Positions 8,283 to 13,768 of a DNA stretch of 15,321 nucleotides are shown piece by piece. This stretch comes from DATKWV01 sp035529405 (GTDB lineage: Bacteria; Planctomycetota; Phycisphaerae; Sedimentisphaerales; Anaerobacaceae), in the NCBI GenBank assembly GCA_035529405.1, contig DATKWV010000088.1, positions 1-15,321 of the forward strand, written 5' to 3'. The translations under genes were made by a program, and so were the position numbers. Each line of letters starts with the position of its first letter. Within the stretch, counting starts at the first letter, position 1. The notes under the pieces are model-generated. The model worked only from the letters and a program-made list of their open reading frames with translations. It was not told where the DNA came from and ran no database searches.

Positions 8283-8310
8283 AGTATATACTATTAATCG
8301 GGAAAGTCAA
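8283..8310 (-). promoter_or_regulatory. Sigma70-type promoter of the hybrid kinase gene
   Basis: On the minus strand, -35 TTGACT (8305-8310) and -10 TATACT (8283-8288) are separated by 16 nt. Each matches the consensus at five of six positions. The predicted start of transcription near 8276 gives a leader of about 53 nt before the kinase ATG. The -10 region is embedded in the palindrome AGTATATACT. Confidence 0.6.
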
Positions 8311-8322
8311 AGATATTTAATA

Positions 8323-8349
8323 CTCAAACTGACCGATGGTCAGTTTGAG
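8323..8349. repeat. Perfect 12-bp inverted repeat just upstream of the kinase promoter
   Basis: CTCAAACTGACC (8323-8334) and GGTCAGTTTGAG (8338-8349) are exact reverse complements around a GAT centre. It lies 12 nt upstream of the -35 element. As DNA it resembles a dimeric-repressor operator (TGACC-NNN-GGTCA core). As RNA it would be a strong hairpin, but no T-run follows on either strand. It could also be one end of the adjacent dispersed-repeat-like tract. Confidence 0.6.
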
Positions 8350-8403
8350 AATGCAAAAATCAAAATGCAAAAATCAAAACTGTGGAATCCGCCTGCGGCG
8401 GAT
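8350..8403. repeat. A-rich direct repeat plus CCGCC-TGC-GGCGG palindrome (dispersed-repeat-like)
   Basis: Two exact copies of the 14-mer ATGCAAAAATCAAA (8351-8364 and 8365-8378) are followed by the inverted repeat ATCCGCC-TGC-GGCGGAT (8387-8403). The combination resembles A-rich and palindromic spacer repeats I recall from uncultured planctomycete genomes. Only one copy exists in this window, so its dispersed nature cannot be shown here. The rest of the spacer between 8404 and 8577 holds no gene. Confidence 0.45.
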
Positions 8404-8499
8404 GGCTAATTCTATCGGTTTTTTGTGTTATAGAACATATTGTTTAATAAGCACTTACGTCAAATTTGAACCACAAATCGGTGAGTTTGAGTTAATAGA

Positions 8500-8522
8500 A
8501 ATCCCGGAGCATTGCCCGGATT
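8500..8522 (-). terminator. Possible terminator of the leftward sigma54 operon
   Basis: AATCCCGG (8500-8507) and CCCGGATT (8515-8522) pair at seven of eight positions around a 7-nt loop, 56 nt past the isochorismatase-like stop. On the minus strand the stem is followed by TTTCTATT, a weak U-rich tail. No better candidate lies between this gene and the next. Confidence 0.35.
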
Positions 8523-8577
8523 AAAGGAGAATTCGGCGACGATCGGGGTTTGTTTTCATATAGAGGTTTTAGCCCAG

Positions 8578-9183
8578 CTATAGCCAGTAAAAGTCCGGCA
8601 GCATATCGGTACTGATAAGTTTGGCGCCCCGTACCGCCATCAGGCGCAGGACGATATTTCCCCTGGTTTTATTGTAAGAGCCGACGGCATCGGTCACTAT
8701 AGTTACGTTCTTGTGTCTTGCCAGAAGCCCCAGCACAGTGGCTTTGACGGCGCCTTCGGCAACGGCCCCGATGATAAGGAACTCATGCGGCTGCAATTCA
8801 CTGAGCATCCTGTCGGCCCGCGGTTCGAGGAACGGGTCGAAACACCGTTTTCGCAGTATGACCTGGTCATAATGGTCCAAAATCCGGGGCATTAAATCAG
8901 TGCAATCATCGGCAGGAAAACTTGTTCGTTTTTCAAGCAATGTATCGCCTAATTTTGTCTGGCCGTCGATTTCACAGGTTGCGGCGTAACGGGGGTAATG
9001 TGCCGGGAAAACCTGGACGGTGGATATAATGCGGACTCTTTTTGTTTGCGCCCAGCCGACGACTTTTTGTATGCCGGCAAGGACGCCGCTGCGATTGTGA
9101 ATAACAGCAATGCCGCTGGTGTCAAAGAAGTGTTTTTGCGTGTCAACGTCAACAACAATCTGTTTTAGTGTCGGTTGAATCAT
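8578..9183 (-). CDS. Isochorismatase-fold (cysteine hydrolase family) protein lacking the catalytic cysteine
   Basis: The 201-residue protein has the isochorismatase-like fold pattern. An N-terminal strand ends in the acidic residue D14 (VDVDTQKHFF). The conserved lysine is K112 in ILRKRCFDPF. The usual active-site strand and helix are present as LIIGAVAEGAVKATVLGLLARHKNVTIVTDAVGS. In active nicotinamidase-type members the last motif reads like TDxCVKAT with a nucleophilic cysteine. Here that position is A145 (EGAVKAT). The Asp and Lys of the triad remain and the Cys is gone, so amidase chemistry is unlikely. Some isochorismatases (PhzD, for example) also lack the Cys and hydrolyse a vinyl ether instead, so an enzymatic role cannot be excluded. 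It starts 22 nt after the lactonase-like gene and is the last gene of the operon. Confidence 0.88.
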   Translation of the reverse strand: MIQPTLKQIVVDVDTQKHFFDTSGIAVIHNRSGVLAGIQKVVGWAQTKRVRIISTVQVFPAHYPRYAATCEIDGQTKLGDTLLEKRTSFPADDCTDLMPRILDHYDQVILRKRCFDPFLEPRADRMLSELQPHEFLIIGAVAEGAVKATVLGLLARHKNVTIVTDAVGSYNKTRGNIVLRLMAVRGAKLISTDMLPDFYWL

Positions 9184-9205
9184 GGTCGAGGCACCTTTTC
9201 AGTTG

Positions 9206-9991
9206 TCAAACACCTGATTGTGTTTTGGGCAATTGCGGCGACAAAGCAAAGTCGGCGGCATTTATGTCAATCAGCCACGTTACCCTGCTGCGGATGGGCT
9301 CAATGGCGTCAATGCCGTATCGCAGCCGGTCGGGGCTGCCTGCGAGGATGTGGTTTAGAACCGCCTTGTTTTGTTTGCCGCAAACGGTAATAATTACGTG
9401 AAAGGCCGCACGCAAAACAGGATTAGTCATTGTGATTCTTGTGTGCCTTTTATCCATAAAGTAAACGACCCGCACAAGGTCTTTCGTATCAAAAAAAGCG
9501 TAAGTGTCGGAAAACAGCGAAGCTATATGGCCGTCTTCGTACATCTTGAGGACAATCAAATCGAAACGGGGAATGCCGTTTTTCCTGGGTTTGACGACAT
9601 CGTATATGGTCTGTTCATATATCCACGCGGCACGCGAGCAATTATCGTTGACAGAACAGATAATATGTGCATTTTCCGCAGGGACACCGATTTGGTGTAT
9701 GGGCATATAAGCCGGGGCACGGCAGCGGTTTTGCGATAAATCCGCGGCGCCGCAACACTGGTCAACGAGGAAAAAATGTATCCTGTCCCAAAATACGGCA
9801 TGCGGTTTCAACCGGCAGGCAAGCAGTTTGAAAAACTCCGTGGGCAGGTCTGTTGATAGTGCAACGCAGAAGTATTGCCTTGATTTGATTGCTTTTTTTG
9901 CGTCCCCGACGAAAAGCTCGAAAGTTCGCACGGCCAGTCTGTAAGGATTTGCAACAACAACCATATTTAACTTGGCCTTGGCGGCTTTCAT
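9206..9991 (-). CDS. Divergent 6-phosphogluconolactonase-like (NagB/Pgl superfamily) protein
   Basis: The 261-residue protein follows the Pgl family plan: VALS at the phosphate loop, FWDRIHFFLVDQ, SQNR, then FDLIVLKMYEDGHIASLF with the conserved D153-G154-H155, followed by RITMTNPVLRAA, GKQNKA and WLIDINAA near the end. The DGH core, with the histidine tied to catalysis, is kept. Other signature positions are changed. The phosphate loop reads STDLP where active enzymes have SGGSTP, DERC is DQCC, and GMGxDGH is KMYEDGH. It may therefore be an altered or non-catalytic relative. I chose the ATG at 9991, because the frame also opens at a TTG (10042) whose extra 17 residues match nothing in the family. 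Neither site has a strong Shine-Dalgarno sequence. It lies between the hemerythrin and isochorismatase-like genes in one operon. No zwf or gnd gene is nearby. Confidence 0.87.
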   Translation of the reverse strand: MKAAKAKLNMVVVANPYRLAVRTFELFVGDAKKAIKSRQYFCVALSTDLPTEFFKLLACRLKPHAVFWDRIHFFLVDQCCGAADLSQNRCRAPAYMPIHQIGVPAENAHIICSVNDNCSRAAWIYEQTIYDVVKPRKNGIPRFDLIVLKMYEDGHIASLFSDTYAFFDTKDLVRVVYFMDKRHTRITMTNPVLRAAFHVIITVCGKQNKAVLNHILAGSPDRLRYGIDAIEPIRSRVTWLIDINAADFALSPQLPKTQSGV

Positions 9992-10070
9992 GGCAGCACC
10001 CGATGTCTGCCGCAAATCGCAGACGGTAATGTTAATTAACAAAATACATTCTGCACAAACCCGTATCCGT

Positions 10071-10838
10071 TCACAGATGGACGGCGCAATAACCCACGTG
10101 GTCGCAAACAGCCTTCATATATTCCCAGACTTCGCTGTCGTTGATTATCACAAGCGCCGTGGTAAAAAGGACCGTGTCTTCTTCAAAAAGGTGGGCAAAC
10201 ACTGTTCGACAGAGCGTTTGGCTGATGACCGTCAGGGCGGTTTTGAACCGGGCCAGGTCCATCTGTTCCAGACTCGTTACCAGGTCAAAGAGTTTGTCGA
10301 TTTCGGTTCGGATTTTAATATGGTCGTTTTGAATTGCCTGGCAGAGGCTGACGCGGCCGTACGTTCTTAAGGTCGGAAAGATAACATCGTCTTCGCGGTC
10401 GATGTGTTCCTTAAAGGCATCGAGGTGCTGTGTAATATGCGTGATTCTGCGAAATTCGCTGCTGAGCTCACTCAGACAGGTCAGTCTGCCAACCGCGTGC
10501 ACGGCGTCGTCCAGGTCGGTCAGGAAATAACGGAAGAAATCGTGTTCAAGCATAATCATATACAGCAGATGGCCGGGCGGCAGCCATGCCCTGAGGCTGC
10601 CGCTGTGCTGCGGGGGGATTACCATAAGCATGAATCTGGCGGCAAGTGATTGCACGGTCTGCGCCGAGTAGCCGTCGTGAATAAGGTTTTGCTCGGCGGC
10701 GGCGATATCACGCGGCCCCAGCGCAGTCAAAAGTCTGTTTGCCTGTTTGCGAAGCACCGTGGTGTCAAGGCCCTGTTCGATTCGTTTGAAAAGACGAGCA
10801 AGTTTTTCCGCTTGTCTGCTGTTGTAGTCACCGGTCAT
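10071..10838 (-). CDS. DUF438-hemerythrin (HHE) domain protein
   Basis: The 255-residue cytosolic protein has two parts. Residues about 8-72 match DUF438 (KLARLFKRIEQG...ALGPRDIAAAEQNLIHDGYSAQTVQSL). Residues about 88-230 form a hemerythrin-type four-helix bundle with the usual iron ligands in order: H99 (LEHDFF), H138 and H145 (QHLDAFKEH), E149 (DREDDVIFP), H173 (NDHIKIR), then H216 with E219/E220 (FAHLFEEDTVLF). Such proteins bind a di-iron centre and act in oxygen or nitric oxide sensing or in iron-centre repair. Which applies here is not shown. The start at 10838 is fixed by a strong AAGGAGGG 7 nt upstream, and a longer frame to 10919 would ignore it. It is the second gene after the HTH protein, separated from it by 96 nt that contain a GC hairpin. 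Confidence 0.92.
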   Translation of the reverse strand: MTGDYNSRQAEKLARLFKRIEQGLDTTVLRKQANRLLTALGPRDIAAAEQNLIHDGYSAQTVQSLAARFMLMVIPPQHSGSLRAWLPPGHLLYMIMLEHDFFRYFLTDLDDAVHAVGRLTCLSELSSEFRRITHITQHLDAFKEHIDREDDVIFPTLRTYGRVSLCQAIQNDHIKIRTEIDKLFDLVTSLEQMDLARFKTALTVISQTLCRTVFAHLFEEDTVLFTTALVIINDSEVWEYMKAVCDHVGYCAVHL

Positions 10839-10845
10839 CTCGGTA

Positions 10846-10853
10846 CCCTCCTT
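10846..10853 (-). promoter_or_regulatory. Strong ribosome binding site of the DUF438-hemerythrin gene
   Basis: On the minus strand AAGGAGGG stands 7 nt before the ATG at 10838. It is the longest Shine-Dalgarno match noticed in the window and decides the start against the longer open frame. Confidence 0.85.
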
Positions 10854-10860
10854 AAAAAGC

Positions 10861-10875
10861 CGGCTCAAAGAGCCG
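10861..10875 (-). promoter_or_regulatory. GC hairpin with U-run just before a ribosome site (possible attenuator)
   Basis: CGGCTC-AAA-GAGCCG is a perfect 6-bp stem. On the minus strand it is followed by GCTTTTTA and then at once by the AAGGAGGG ribosome site of the hemerythrin gene. This is the layout of a weak intrinsic terminator or a translation-gating hairpin between the HTH gene and the rest of the operon. Confidence 0.45.
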
Positions 10876-10934
10876 CGGGCCGTTTTGTCACATTTCATCT
10901 CCCTTGCCGCCGAAGCCATACGGCTGAAACTGGT

Positions 10935-11156
10935 TTACCGCGGTCCGAGTATCTCCGTCGGGATACCGTGTGTTTTCAGAAACCGCATCAACTCGGTCAG
11001 CGGTATTCGTCTGTCCCTGCCGCCCGGGATCCGGTAACCTCTCAGCCGGCCGCTGTCAAACCATTTGCATACCGTCCTTGGGGCAACGTGACAGATTCTT
11101 GACACCTGTCCTGTCGTCAATACGCCTTTTAGTTTTTGTGCTTTTGCAGTGCTCAT
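10935..11156 (-). CDS. Small excisionase/MerR-type helix-turn-helix DNA-binding protein
   Basis: The 73-residue protein is almost entirely one winged helix-turn-helix of the excisionase-like family. LTTGQVSRICHVAPRTVCKWFDSGRL is the helix pair, and RGYRIPGGRDRRIPLTELMRFLKTHGIP is the wing and following helix. Such domains recur next to receiver and sigma54 systems as small transcription factors. The start at 11156 is set by GGAGGT 4 nt upstream, and 17 further residues available in frame have no ribosome site. It is the first gene of the leftward operon, about 190 nt downstream of the predicted sigma54 start of transcription. It probably regulates this operon or DNA elsewhere. Its target is not identifiable, although several palindromes lie in its own upstream region. 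Confidence 0.9.
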   Translation of the reverse strand: MSTAKAQKLKGVLTTGQVSRICHVAPRTVCKWFDSGRLRGYRIPGGRDRRIPLTELMRFLKTHGIPTEILGPR

Positions 11157-11160
11157 AAAG

Positions 11161-11166
11161 ACCTCC
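11161..11166 (-). promoter_or_regulatory. Ribosome binding site of the HTH gene
   Basis: GGAGGT on the minus strand is 4 nt before the ATG at 11156. It fixes this start over the longer frame beginning at 11207. Confidence 0.75.
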
Positions 11167-11260
11167 GTGGCCGGATTTACCGGTTTTTCACTTTGGTTGC
11201 CTGGCATACCGCAGTTGGATAATGGTTATCGCTATCACGGTCCAGCCGTGCTGTTGTCTG

Positions 11261-11304
11261 TGCTGGGCTTGTGATTAAGTTTGCGGAAAATTGCAAGCCC
11301 AGCA
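11261..11304 (-). repeat. 11-bp inverted repeat in the leader of the sigma54 operon
   Basis: TGCTGGGCTTG (11261-11271) and CAAGCCCAGCA (11294-11304) are exact reverse complements with a 22-nt interior. The element lies wholly within the predicted untranslated leader between the sigma54 start (about 11349) and the HTH gene. The transcript should fold into a stable stem here. No U-run follows. A smaller inverted repeat, GATAA-TGG-TTATC, lies at 11218-11230. Confidence 0.6.
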
Positions 11305-11359
11305 AAGCGAAGGAGAAAGTTTCAAGTGTAATGCCCGGCATCAGGCTACCAGTACCCTT

Positions 11360-11375
11360 AGCAAAGTCTGTGCCA
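11360..11375 (-). promoter_or_regulatory. Sigma54 (-24/-12) promoter of the HTH-hemerythrin-lactonase-like operon
   Basis: On the minus strand the sequence reads TGGCAC-AGACT-TTGCT. This matches the TGGCAC-N5-TTGCW consensus at every conserved base and keeps the obligatory GG-N10-GC spacing. The predicted start of transcription is near 11349. It faces the HTH gene, and a sigma54 activator gene is encoded divergently 660 nt away (12021 onward). No other site in the window meets the consensus this well. Confidence 0.8.
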
Positions 11376-11379
11376 CCCC

Positions 11380-11393
11380 GCAGACCGGTCTGC
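11380..11393. promoter_or_regulatory. 14-nt palindrome abutting the -24 element
   Basis: GCAGACCGGTCTGC is perfectly self-complementary and ends 5 nt upstream of the -24 box. A protein bound here could block or assist RNA polymerase, and the first gene of the operon encodes a small DNA-binding protein. A tandem repeat of GTGACAAGC (11401-11409 and 11411-11419) follows directly. Confidence 0.5.
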
Positions 11394-11483
11394 AGGCGCT
11401 GTGACAAGCGGTGACAAGCTGCGTAGAATCATTTTGAAGGGGCAAATTGAGAAAGTTCGTACATTTTGAGTGCGTTGCCTTAA

Positions 11484-11503
11484 GCTGCGCACAGATGCGC
11501 AGC
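11484..11503. promoter_or_regulatory. Candidate upstream activator site for the NtrC-type regulator
   Basis: GCTGCGCA and TGCGCAGC form a perfect 8-4-8 dyad around CAGA. Its centre is about 145 nt upstream of the sigma54 start of transcription, within the usual range for enhancer sites. It is also about 100 nt upstream of the -35 element of the divergent Hpt-activator operon. A related half-site, GCTGCGTA, occurs at 11418-11425. Binding by the adjacent activator is an inference. Confidence 0.5.
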
Positions 11504-11591
11504 GATGGTGCTGTTACAGCGGTTCATTTGTGTCGGCAAGCACGCAAACACATAAAAGGTTGATTAAAAACGTCTTACTTCGGATATTAAC

Positions 11592-11620
11592 TTGACAAAT
11601 GCGATTCGATTCAATAAAGT
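11592..11620 (+). promoter_or_regulatory. Sigma70-type promoter of the Hpt-NtrC operon
   Basis: TTGACA (11592-11597) matches the -35 consensus exactly. TAAAGT (11615-11620) is a four-of-six -10, with the optimal 17-nt spacer. Transcription should start near 11627, leaving a leader of only about 12 nt before the Hpt ATG. Confidence 0.65.
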
Positions 11621-11638
11621 AAGTAACTGCCAAGGAGA

Positions 11639-12028
11639 ATGGAAAATAACGACAAAACTTCCGGTTCGTTATCAAATCGAGTCCCGCGCCATAAGTGCAA
11701 ATACCAGCAGGCGTGGTTGCAGCTTACATGCGAATACCTCAGTGACCTGCCCGTTCAACTCGAGCAAATCCGGACCGTGCTGGCATCCAACGACTACGTC
11801 AGAATCAACAGACATGCCCATCGTATTAAAGGTACAGCCGGGACATTTCATCTTCAGTCCATCTGCCAAAGCGCTGCGCAGCTGGAGCATTTTGCCGACA
11901 GCCGAAACAAGCAGGCGGTAGTGTCTGCTGTAAAGGAAATTGCCAGACTGGTTGAGCTGGAATCGAAAAAACGGGGATTGCCGACGGTCTTCTCAGGCAA
12001 AGGTTCCGAAAGCAACGAAAATGGCTGA
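11639..12028 (+). CDS. Free-standing histidine phosphotransfer (Hpt) protein
   Basis: The 129-residue protein is a single Hpt domain. The helix containing LQLTCEYLSDLPVQLEQIRTVL is followed by AHRIKGTAGTF, in which H61 is the phospho-accepting histidine and K64-G65 the conserved partners. The closing helices include AAQLEHFA and AVKEIARLVELESKKR. It has no kinase or receiver part, so it should relay phosphate between other proteins. Its last 8 nt overlap the start of the NtrC-type regulator gene, which makes that regulator the likely acceptor. The hybrid kinase at 5875-8223, which lacks an Hpt domain, is a plausible donor. The ATG follows AAGGAG by a single base, much closer than usual, and the predicted leader is about 12 nt. 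The frame is closed by a stop at 11624, so few other starts are available. Confidence 0.88.
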   Translation: MENNDKTSGSLSNRVPRHKCKYQQAWLQLTCEYLSDLPVQLEQIRTVLASNDYVRINRHAHRIKGTAGTFHLQSICQSAAQLEHFADSRNKQAVVSAVKEIARLVELESKKRGLPTVFSGKGSESNENG

Positions 12029-13415
12029 TGCAATGCCGCTGATATTTACGGTCGACGACGACCAGCATCTGCTGGGGCTGGTCAAACATTACATGTCACA
12101 GTGGGGTTACGGTTTCTGTGGGGTATCCGGCGCAAAGGAAATGTACAAGGAACTTGAGCGCGTAATTCCCAGTGTGATTCTGCTTGATATGTCACTGGGC
12201 GACGAGGACGGGACATCGTTTCTTGGTCCGCTGAAAAAACGGTTTCCATCTGTGCCGATAATTATCATTACGGGACACGCTACCATAGAAACAGCTGTGA
12301 CGACTTTAAAAAACGGTGCTTACGATTATATATGCAAACCGCTGGACTTTGAGCGTCTGCGAATCGAGCTGGACAAGGCGGTCAATCACAACCGTCTGTG
12401 CCTGCAGGTGAGAGCCTTCGAGTCTGCCAGGCGAAAGGCCGACTTCCACGGTATGATTGGCCGCAGCGAACCGATGCAGAAAGTGTACCGGCTAATCGAG
12501 ACAGTGGCGCCCACCGACGCGGCGGTACTTATTCTGGGCCAGACGGGCACGGGCAAAGAACTTGCCGCAAGAGCAATTCACGAATGCAGCAACAGAAGGG
12601 ATGGTCCTTTCGTAGCGGTCAACGCACCGGCCATTCCGCACGAATTGATTGAAAGTGCGCTGTTCGGCCATGAAAAAGGTGCGTTTACCGGGGCACACCA
12701 GCAGCACATCGGATTCTGTGAACAAGCCAACGGCGGCACACTTTTTCTCGATGAAATCTGCGAAATGGATTACAACGTCCAGGCCAAGCTGCTGCGGTTT
12801 CTGCAGGACCATGTCGTTCAAAGGGTCGGCGCAAAATCTGCAGGAGCGGTTGATGTTCGGGTAATAGCAGCTACGAATCGTGACCCGAGTATCCAGATAC
12901 AAAACGACAGGCTTCGAGAGGATTTCTACTACCGGCTTAGCGTGGTAAGCATCAATATGGTACCGCTGAGAGAAAGGGGCGGTGACATTGCTCTGCTGGT
13001 GCGCTATTTCCTCGACCTTGCAGCGGCAAAATACGGCAAGGATATGTCCGCTGTCTGCCCTGAAGCCGTCAGACTGCTGAACAGTTACCACTGGCCGGGC
13101 AATGTTCGCCAACTCGAACACGTTGTCGACGAGGCGGTTATTACCAATAACGCCGCTGTGCTGACAGTTGATATGCTGCCGGCGGAAATAACTTCAACTG
13201 CAACCAGCGGCGTCTGCAATGCCAAACGCGCAATCATCACCGACCTTAAGGGCCTGCCCTCAATCGAACAAATGGAGCGTGAACTGATTGTTCAGGCCCT
13301 TGAAGTGACATCCGGCTCGGTATCGGCAGCGGCCAAGCATCTTGGCCTTAGCGAAGCGACCTTATACCGAAAGATAAAAAAGTTCGGACTTTCACGGCGG
13401 TTTGTAAAACAGTAA
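12021..13415 (+). CDS. NtrC-type sigma54-dependent response regulator (receiver, AAA+, HTH)
   Basis: The 464-residue protein has a receiver domain (D12-D14, phospho-acceptor D56 in VILLDMSLG, T84, K106). A sigma54-activator AAA+ domain follows with Walker A GQTGTGKE (173-180), the sigma54-contacting loop GAFTGA (220-225), Walker B LFLDE (241-245) and arginine residues in REDFYYRL (299-306). WPGNVRQLE (358-366) follows, and the end is a Fis-type HTH (SVSAAAKHLGLSEATLYRKIKKFGL). Every residue needed for ATP-driven opening of sigma54 polymerase is present. The ATG at 12021 overlaps the Hpt stop by 8 nt, suggesting coupled translation. A frame extending to 11940 only reads through Hpt codons. The divergent sigma54 promoter at 11360-11375 is the obvious target. 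Confidence 0.95.
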   Translation: MADAMPLIFTVDDDQHLLGLVKHYMSQWGYGFCGVSGAKEMYKELERVIPSVILLDMSLGDEDGTSFLGPLKKRFPSVPIIIITGHATIETAVTTLKNGAYDYICKPLDFERLRIELDKAVNHNRLCLQVRAFESARRKADFHGMIGRSEPMQKVYRLIETVAPTDAAVLILGQTGTGKELAARAIHECSNRRDGPFVAVNAPAIPHELIESALFGHEKGAFTGAHQQHIGFCEQANGGTLFLDEICEMDYNVQAKLLRFLQDHVVQRVGAKSAGAVDVRVIAATNRDPSIQIQNDRLREDFYYRLSVVSINMVPLRERGGDIALLVRYFLDLAAAKYGKDMSAVCPEAVRLLNSYHWPGNVRQLEHVVDEAVITNNAAVLTVDMLPAEITSTATSGVCNAKRAIITDLKGLPSIEQMERELIVQALEVTSGSVSAAAKHLGLSEATLYRKIKKFGLSRRFVKQ

Positions 13416-13456
13416 GGCGGTTTTGGACACCATCAATTGCCTCAAAAAGTACCGTT

Positions 13457-13480
13457 GGCAAACCCGGTGTTGCCGTTTTT
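13457..13480 (+). terminator. Probable terminator of the Hpt-NtrC operon
   Basis: GGCAA (13457-13461) and TTGCC (13470-13474) form the base of a stem, with a GC-rich interior that may pair partly. GTTTTTATA follows directly. It lies 42 nt past the regulator stop codon. Confidence 0.5.
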
Positions 13481-13692
13481 ATACTGCCGGCCAAGTCTAA
13501 CCTGCCATCCAGCTGGTCGGGCTATTCGCGCAGCAAGGCCTAGCTTGCCCAAACCGCCATCGATTCAGAGTCCCACGCTAATATAAGTAGAGAATATCAG
13601 TTATAGCACTATGGTTTTTCCTGAGCCGACGTATAGAAATGGAATAATAAGATTCGGTCTATATTTTTGTGCATCAATTTTTTATATAATTA

Positions 13693-13720
13693 TTGCAAAT
13701 CCGATATTTGCTGGTAGAAT
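13693..13720 (+). promoter_or_regulatory. Sigma70-type promoter of the PAS-PAS kinase gene
   Basis: TTGCAA (13693-13698, four of six) and TAGAAT (13715-13720, five of six) are 16 nt apart in an AT-rich tract. The predicted start near 13727 gives a leader of about 42 nt. Confidence 0.5.
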
Positions 13721-13768
13721 ACGACAAAGCCAGGTATAAAAATAGCTGACCCGGGGGAAGTAGCTGCA

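Larger units (their letters stand above)
13416..13768. other. Gene-free spacer between the activator and the NarL-class kinase
   Basis: These 353 nt contain a likely terminator near 13457-13480 and, at the right end, an AT-rich stretch with a sigma70-type promoter (13693-13720). I found no coding signal and no RNA gene in the remainder. Confidence 0.5.

Noticed and set aside
11177..11407. Minus-strand open frame of 76 codons, with an internal ATG at 11341 near the sigma54 start
   Set aside because: Its start lies upstream of the promoter, neither start has a ribosome site, the translation resembles no family, and it overlaps several palindromes. A leader peptide cannot be excluded but has no support.
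11940..12020. N-terminal extension of the NtrC-type regulator
   Set aside because: The extra 27 codons read through the Hpt gene in another frame and precede the normal receiver start. The ATG at 12021 overlaps the Hpt stop as expected for coupled genes.
13456..13474. TGGCA...TTGCC resembling a sigma54 promoter
   Set aside because: The distance between GG and GC is 13 nt instead of 10. The element fits better as the stem of a terminator.
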